Positions 6,415 to 10,138 of a DNA stretch of 10,138 bases are shown piece by piece. The stretch's first letter is position 1; every line of letters begins with the position of its first letter. Position numbers and translations under genes: made by a program. Under the pieces are notes generated by a model, which saw only the letters and a list, made by a program, of their open reading frames with translations, was not told the DNA's origin and did no database searches. Origin of the DNA: Balneolaceae bacterium (GTDB lineage: Bacteria > Bacteroidota > Rhodothermia > Balneolales > Balneolaceae); the NCBI GenBank assembly GCA_007127395.1, contig SKZL01000331.1, positions 1-10,138 of the forward strand, given 5' to 3'.

Positions 6415-7581
6415 TCAGCCATTCAAAATAATTTTCGAAATGGTTTGAAGCTGCATATTGGATGTACCTTCATAAATTTTTCCGATTTTGGCATCTCTGT
6501 AGAATTTTTCGACCGGGTACTCTTTTACGTATCCGTAACCGCCAAAGAGGTCGATCGCGAGTGAGCTCAGTTTTTCAGCAACATCAGCGCTGTAGTATTT
6601 GTCCATTGCAGCTTCTTTCAGAAATGGCTGACCCGCCTCTTTGATCCTTGCCGCATTATAGACCAACAAGCGGCACAGTTCGAGTTCTGTAGCCATTTGT
6701 GCCAGCTGGAATTGTACTCCCTGAAATTCAGAGACGGCTTTACCAAACTGCTTTCTTTCCTGAGTGTAGGCGAGTGCGGCATCAAATGAACCCTGCGCGA
6801 TACCAAGCATTTGTGCACCGATTCCTATTCGGCCTTCATTCAATGTTTCAATAGCTACTTTATACCCCTTTCCGACTTCGCCAAGGAGATTCTCTTTTGG
6901 TACGCGTACATCCTCCAGTAGCAACTCACAGGTTGAGCTGGCCCTGATGCCCAGTTTATTCTCTTTTTTTGAGATCGAAAAACCCTCCATTCCCCGTTCA
7001 ACGATAAAACCGGTGATGCCACGATAACCGGCATCCGGATCAACTGTAGCAAAAACCAGGAAGATATCCGCTTCATTGGCATTGGTGATCCACAATTTTG
7101 TGCCATTCAGGATAAAGCCATCTCCATCCTCTTTTGCCGAGCATTTCAGGGCAAAAGCATCACTGCCCGATCCGGCTTCCGATAGACAGTAAGCTCCCAC
7201 TTTTTGGGTGGCGAGCTGTGGAAGAAAGCGCTCTTTGACCTCATCAGAGCCCCATCGGAGAAAAGCATTATTGACGAGTGTGTTTTGAACATCCATAAAA
7301 ACTCCGACAGAGGCATCAACCCTGGAGATCTGTTCAATTGCAAGAATACTCATGAAAAAGCTTCCTCCGCCACCGTTATACTGTTCCGGTACTTCAATTC
7401 CCATAAAACCCATCTCAAAAAACATCTTGATCAATTCGGGGTCCAGTTTCGCGGCCTCATCCATTTCATGAACTTTTGGCTTGATAACAGTGTCTGCAAA
7501 TTCAGCTGCAGCATCCTTTAACATCTGTTCATCTTCGGTCAATTGTGTAAGGGGCGCAATTCGTTCACCGGATTCCATCAT
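6415..7581 (-). CDS. Acyl-CoA dehydrogenase, probably short/branched-chain (2-methylbutyryl-CoA) type
   Basis: This 388-residue flavoenzyme has the full ACAD fold. AYCLSEAGSGSDAFALK is signature 1 (FAD and substrate), and LWITNA is the FAD-contact strand. KENKLGIRASSTCEL, LNEGRIGIGAQMLGIAQG and QFGKAVSEFQGVQ follow, then the C-terminal GGYGYVKEYPVEKFYRDAKI. The catalytic base is E371 in KIYEGTSNMQLQTI. These stretches resemble human ACADSB, which oxidises 2-methylbutyryl-CoA to tiglyl-CoA in isoleucine breakdown and passes electrons to ETF. A butyryl-CoA or isobutyryl-CoA dehydrogenase role remains possible, since substrate range cannot be read reliably from sequence. Two ATGs in tandem (7581, 7578) open the frame. 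It is transcribed divergently from the methylmalonyl-CoA mutase gene across 194 bases, which fits a shared branched-chain/propionate catabolic role. No U-tract terminator follows its stop. Confidence 0.92.
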   Translation of the reverse strand: MMESGERIAPLTQLTEDEQMLKDAAAEFADTVIKPKVHEMDEAAKLDPELIKMFFEMGFMGIEVPEQYNGGGGSFFMSILAIEQISRVDASVGVFMDVQNTLVNNAFLRWGSDEVKERFLPQLATQKVGAYCLSEAGSGSDAFALKCSAKEDGDGFILNGTKLWITNANEADIFLVFATVDPDAGYRGITGFIVERGMEGFSISKKENKLGIRASSTCELLLEDVRVPKENLLGEVGKGYKVAIETLNEGRIGIGAQMLGIAQGSFDAALAYTQERKQFGKAVSEFQGVQFQLAQMATELELCRLLVYNAARIKEAGQPFLKEAAMDKYYSADVAEKLSSLAIDLFGGYGYVKEYPVEKFYRDAKIGKIYEGTSNMQLQTISKIILNG

Positions 7582-7626
7582 GAAAGTTACTTTTTAATTA
7601 ATTTTGGATAGTTTTTGTCAGCCGAC

Positions 7627-7657
7627 AATATACGAAGTTGAAAGCGCTTTTCCGCAA
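7627..7657 (-). promoter_or_regulatory. Possible promoter of the acyl-CoA dehydrogenase gene
   Basis: On the minus strand TTGCGG (7657-7652) and TATATT (7632-7627) are separated by 19 bases, longer than the usual 17. The -10-like box ends about 45 bases before the ATG at 7581. Its spacer contains the LacI-type palindrome at 7639-7652, an arrangement that would allow repression. The match to consensus is modest. Confidence 0.3.
7639..7652. promoter_or_regulatory. LacI/CcpA-type operator-like palindrome
   Basis: The bases TGAAAGCGCTTTTC centre on a perfect 10-bp palindrome (AAAGCGCTTT, 7641-7650) with the central CG typical of LacI-family operators. It matches 12 of 14 bases of an ideal Firmicute cre site, TGAAAGCGCTTTCA. 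CcpA itself would not be expected in this kind of organism, so any LacI-family regulator, or none, could be involved. Confidence 0.35.
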
Positions 7658-7693
7658 CAGAGTAGGCTGAAAAGGTTAGGTTGGCAAGAATGC

Positions 7694-7718
7694 GTTTCAT
7701 ATTTTTTAAAAATGAAAC
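7694..7718. promoter_or_regulatory. 25-bp near-perfect inverted repeat, candidate operator
   Basis: Arms GTTTCAT (7694-7700) and ATGAAAC (7712-7718) flank an AT-rich centre that continues the symmetry (TTT at 7702-7704 with AAA at 7708-7710). In all, 10 of the 12 base pairs around the central base 7706 match. It lies near the middle of the divergent region, about 58 bases before the mutase GTG and 113 bases before the dehydrogenase ATG. Size and symmetry fit a dimeric regulator such as a TetR-family acyl-CoA sensor. No gene ends here, so a terminator role is unlikely. Confidence 0.45.
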
Positions 7719-7775
7719 TTACTGCCGATAGCTGAAAGTCATTGGAAAAATTAAATAACCTGTAAGTGAGGGATT

Positions 7776-10138
7776 GTGGCAAAGGAAGAAAACCGAAAAG
7801 AGAATCTTTTTTTTGAATTTCCACCTGTTGAAAAGGAAGAGTGGGAGAGTCTGATTGAAAAGGAGCTGAAATCTTCTGATTACAAAGAGCAGCTTCGGTG
7901 GGATACAGGTGAAGGCTTCTCTGCACCTCTCTTTCTTATGCGAAATGATCTGGACCGGGATCGCCTGCCGGAACTTTTTCATGAAAAAAAGAGCGGCAAC
8001 TGGACAGCTTGTGAATGGATTGAGGGCGGCGATTTGGTTCAGACCGGTGAAAGGGTCAGGAGGGCATCAGAGGGTGGCTCTGACTCCTGCCTGATACCGA
8101 CAGCTTCAACTGGCAAAGAGGAGGGTGTATGGGTGATCGGCTCAATCGGCCAACTTCACCGGCTCAACGGTTTTACTGATGATAAAAGTGAAATACTTAT
8201 AGACTGGATGGATTCCGCCCGGAATTATCTCAAAATGAGAAATGAAGATGAGCAAAAAAACCTCCAGGCTATTCGTGTATTGATCGATCTTCCGCGTCTT
8301 TTTCTGAAACAACAGGAAGACGGGATCTCAGACCTGCTGAAGGAGCTTTGTGAATATGATGAAATTTGGCCTTCAATTCGCATTTCAGATGCCGTTCAAG
8401 GAGAGCTGAATATGGCTGAAGAGCTGGGTCTGTCACTGGCTCTGGCAGCAGAATTTCTGCTCTGTTTGAAACCATCGGAAAGAGAACGGATGGCAGGTAA
8501 GCTGGTGATCCGTTTGCACTGCGGATCACTAACCTTCCCCGAACTTGCCAAAATTCGCGCAGCCCGATGGCTGTTTGACCAGCTCTATTCTGAATTTGAG
8601 TTTTCATCCAATATTGCTTCCGAGTTATTTGGTGAAATTCATTTTGATGATTCCGATTCTGAAGTATCCGAAATGAATCTGCTGAAAAGTGTCACGGCTG
8701 CGATGAGTGCCGTATCGGGCGGTGCCGGCACGGTTGTCATTCACCCATACAGTCAAAAAGACTCCGAAAACCGTGAACGGACTGCACGGATCACCCGGAA
8801 CATTCACCACATACTTCGGCATGAAGCACATTTTGATAAGGTGATCGATCCTGCAGCTGGCTCCTATTATGTGGAGCATCTGACTCAAACCATTGCAGAG
8901 AGCTCACTGGATCATTACCGGAATGTGGGATCAGAAGGTGGCTTCATTGAGTCTGTAGTGAGCGGGTCGCTCAAAAACAGATTCAAAGGCGTTGATTCGC
9001 AAGGGATAAGAAGAGAGCCTATATCAGATTCCGGCGCAAGGCCGAAGATGGATGTGTTGAGAAAACCGAATTCTACCGGCAGAAAAACCGGTTCAGAGGA
9101 GTGGTTGTCACCCGAAAAAATATCAATTAAAAACAGGTTCAGACCGGGTGATTTAGATGAGGCCACCCATCTGGATTTCGGTGCAGGGACCCCGCCATAT
9201 TTGCGCGGACCCTATGCAACCATGTACACACAGAGGCCCTGGACAATCCGTCAATATGCCGGATTTTCGACGGCTGAAGAGTCGAATGCATTCTACAGGA
9301 GAAATCTGGATGCCGGACAGAAGGGGTTGTCGGTCGCGTTTGACCTCCCCACACATCGAGGGTATGATTCTGACCATCCGCGGGTGAGCGGGGATGTGGG
9401 TAAGGCGGGTGTTGCGGTCGATTCAATCCTGGATATGAAAATCCTTTTTGATGGTATACCGCTGGATCAAATGTCGGTATCTATGACCATGAACGGAGCA
9501 GTTATTCCGGTGATGGCTTTTTATATTGTAGCTGCTGAAGAGCAGGGAGTGTCGCCTGAGAAGCTAAGCGGGACCATTCAGAATGATATCCTGAAAGAGT
9601 TTATGGTTCGAAATACCTATATCTATCCACCCGAGCCATCCATGAGAATTATCGGCGATATTTTTGAATATACAAGCAAGAAGATGCCGCGATTCAACTC
9701 GATCAGTGTGAGTGGATATCATATGCATGAGGCGGGTGCTACCGCTGATCTGGAGCTCGCTTATACCCTGGCAGATGGACTGCAATATGTGCGTCAGGGG
9801 ATCGAAGCGGGCCTCGATATTGATGATTTTGCCCCGCGAATATCGTTCTTCTGGGCGATCGGAATGAATTACCATATGGAGATTGCGAAACTGCGAGCCG
9901 GACGCCTTTTGTGGGCAAAACTGATGAAGCAGTTTGACCCGAAAAACCCGAAATCGCTCTCCCTCAGAGCGCATTGCCAGACATCCGGTTATAGTTTAAC
10001 GGAACAGGATCCAACGAACAATATTACCCGCACCTGTATTGAAGCGATGGCGGCAGCCCTCGGGCATACACAATCGCTGCATACCAATGCGCTGGATGAG
10101 GCGATTGCCCTTCCAACCGATTTCTCCGCAAAGATTGC
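7776..10138 (+). CDS. mutAB: Methylmalonyl-CoA mutase, small- and large-subunit halves fused in one frame; 3' end outside window
   Basis: The frame is open for 787 codons from GTG 7776 to the window edge. An in-frame TGA at 7767 makes this GTG (GAGGG just upstream) the only good start. Residues 1 to about 390 resemble MutA of Bacteroidota: [21 protein letters not shown] near the start, then [17 protein letters not shown], a degenerate [15 protein letters not shown] and [10 protein letters not shown] (358-367). No B12 domain follows. A polar linker (about 391-440) leads into a MutB half from about residue 440. It has [68 protein letters not shown] and GHTQSLHTN. By alignment with P. shermanii MutB (Y89, R207, H244), the catalytic residues are Y494, R612 and H649. 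The enzyme interconverts methylmalonyl-CoA and succinyl-CoA with adenosylcobalamin. The C-terminal cobalamin domain (DxHxxG) should lie beyond the window. Confidence 0.9.
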   Translation, partial: MAKEENRKENLFFEFPPVEKEEWESLIEKELKSSDYKEQLRWDTGEGFSAPLFLMRNDLDRDRLPELFHEKKSGNWTACEWIEGGDLVQTGERVRRASEGGSDSCLIPTASTGKEEGVWVIGSIGQLHRLNGFTDDKSEILIDWMDSARNYLKMRNEDEQKNLQAIRVLIDLPRLFLKQQEDGISDLLKELCEYDEIWPSIRISDAVQGELNMAEELGLSLALAAEFLLCLKPSERERMAGKLVIRLHCGSLTFPELAKIRAARWLFDQLYSEFEFSSNIASELFGEIHFDDSDSEVSEMNLLKSVTAAMSAVSGGAGTVVIHPYSQKDSENRERTARITRNIHHILRHEAHFDKVIDPAAGSYYVEHLTQTIAESSLDHYRNVGSEGGFIESVVSGSLKNRFKGVDSQGIRREPISDSGARPKMDVLRKPNSTGRKTGSEEWLSPEKISIKNRFRPGDLDEATHLDFGAGTPPYLRGPYATMYTQRPWTIRQYAGFSTAEESNAFYRRNLDAGQKGLSVAFDLPTHRGYDSDHPRVSGDVGKAGVAVDSILDMKILFDGIPLDQMSVSMTMNGAVIPVMAFYIVAAEEQGVSPEKLSGTIQNDILKEFMVRNTYIYPPEPSMRIIGDIFEYTSKKMPRFNSISVSGYHMHEAGATADLELAYTLADGLQYVRQGIEAGLDIDDFAPRISFFWAIGMNYHMEIAKLRAGRLLWAKLMKQFDPKNPKSLSLRAHCQTSGYSLTEQDPTNNITRTCIEAMAAALGHTQSLHTNALDEAIALPTDFSAKI
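9038..9050 (+). promoter_or_regulatory. Possible internal ribosome-binding site and ATG for a separate large subunit
   Basis: Within the fusion linker, AAGG (9038-9041) precedes an in-frame ATG (9048, residue 425) by six bases. Starting here would give a large subunit beginning MDVLRKPNS, about 15 residues before the conserved MutB-like sequence, which is roughly where stand-alone MutB proteins begin. It may be a relic of the original mutB start or an active second start. Confidence 0.2.

Larger units (their letters stand above)
7582..7775. promoter_or_regulatory. Divergent regulatory region between the acyl-CoA dehydrogenase and mutase genes
   Basis: This AT-rich gap must carry the start signals of both the minus-strand dehydrogenase and the plus-strand mutase, because the genes point away from each other. 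It holds two inverted repeats, listed separately. On the plus strand TTGGCA at 7681 followed 18 bases later by TTTAAA is a poor candidate for the mutase promoter. Nothing in it looks like a coding frame or a structured RNA such as a B12 riboswitch. Confidence 0.6.

Noticed and set aside
7582..7775. Cobalamin riboswitch upstream of the B12-dependent mutase.
   Set aside because: No B12-box-like sequence or multi-helix structure could be seen, and the leader before the GTG is short.
7618..7982. Minus-strand open frames crossing the divergent region and the mutase start.
   Set aside because: They are composed of low-complexity Phe/Leu-rich translation antisense to the mutase and regulatory DNA, with no family resemblance.
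9000..9010. A TAA at 9007 and a TGA at 8993 in other frames could end MutA if a one-base indel were present.
   Set aside because: Nothing in the frame used shows a break; protein similarity is continuous in one frame before and after, so I report the fusion as read and list the indel check under the finding.
8269..9974. Several minus-strand open frames of 74-136 codons opposite the mutase gene.
   Set aside because: They are antisense shadows of a clear, conserved plus-strand coding sequence and show no recognisable protein features.

Overview
The window looks like ordinary chromosomal housekeeping and central-metabolism DNA from a Bacteroidota-type bacterium. Inference only: gene content and weak Shine-Dalgarno signals fit the Rhodothermia/Balneolia branch (marine or saline heterotrophs), but no rRNA or marker gene is present to settle this. 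There are no tRNAs, rRNAs, CRISPR arrays, insertion sequences or phage genes. Gene density is high, and no gap reaches 300 bases.

Layout. Bases 1-7581 are a run of eight genes, all on the minus strand. In transcription order they are: a branched short-chain acyl-CoA dehydrogenase (7581-6415), a three-PAS sensory protein with no visible output domain (6167-4866), the Fe-S sulfur-transfer protein SufE (4797-4363), a membrane-anchored DsbA/thioredoxin-fold protein (4251-3619), a gamma-class carbonic anhydrase-like protein (3552-3004), the radical-SAM heme chaperone HemW (2922-1783), D-alanine--D-alanine ligase (1676-486), and the start of a family-5 (oligopeptide-type) solute-binding lipoprotein that leaves the window at base 1. 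The last two genes abut: the lipoprotein ATG directly follows the ddl stop codon.

A 194-base divergent regulatory region (7582-7775) separates this run from the only plus-strand gene. That gene starts at a GTG at 7776 and stays open to the window end (at least 787 codons). It encodes methylmalonyl-CoA mutase as one chain: a small-subunit (MutA)-like half without a B12 domain, then a linker, then the catalytic large subunit (MutB), read in one frame with no intervening stop. The divergent region holds a 25-bp near-palindrome and a second, LacI-type operator-like palindrome.

How the genes fit together. The dehydrogenase closely resembles the 2-methylbutyryl-CoA (isoleucine) enzyme. Isoleucine breakdown yields propionyl-CoA, which returns to the TCA cycle through methylmalonyl-CoA mutase, so the divergent pair plausibly forms one co-regulated catabolic unit. 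SufE, HemW and the DsbA-like protein concern cofactor and redox maintenance. Ddl and the solute-binding lipoprotein may be linked through cell-wall peptides.

The two points most worth a second look are the apparent MutA-MutB fusion and the first PAS domain of the sensory protein. That PAS domain aligns without gaps to plant phototropin LOV domains but has proline where the photoactive cysteine should be.
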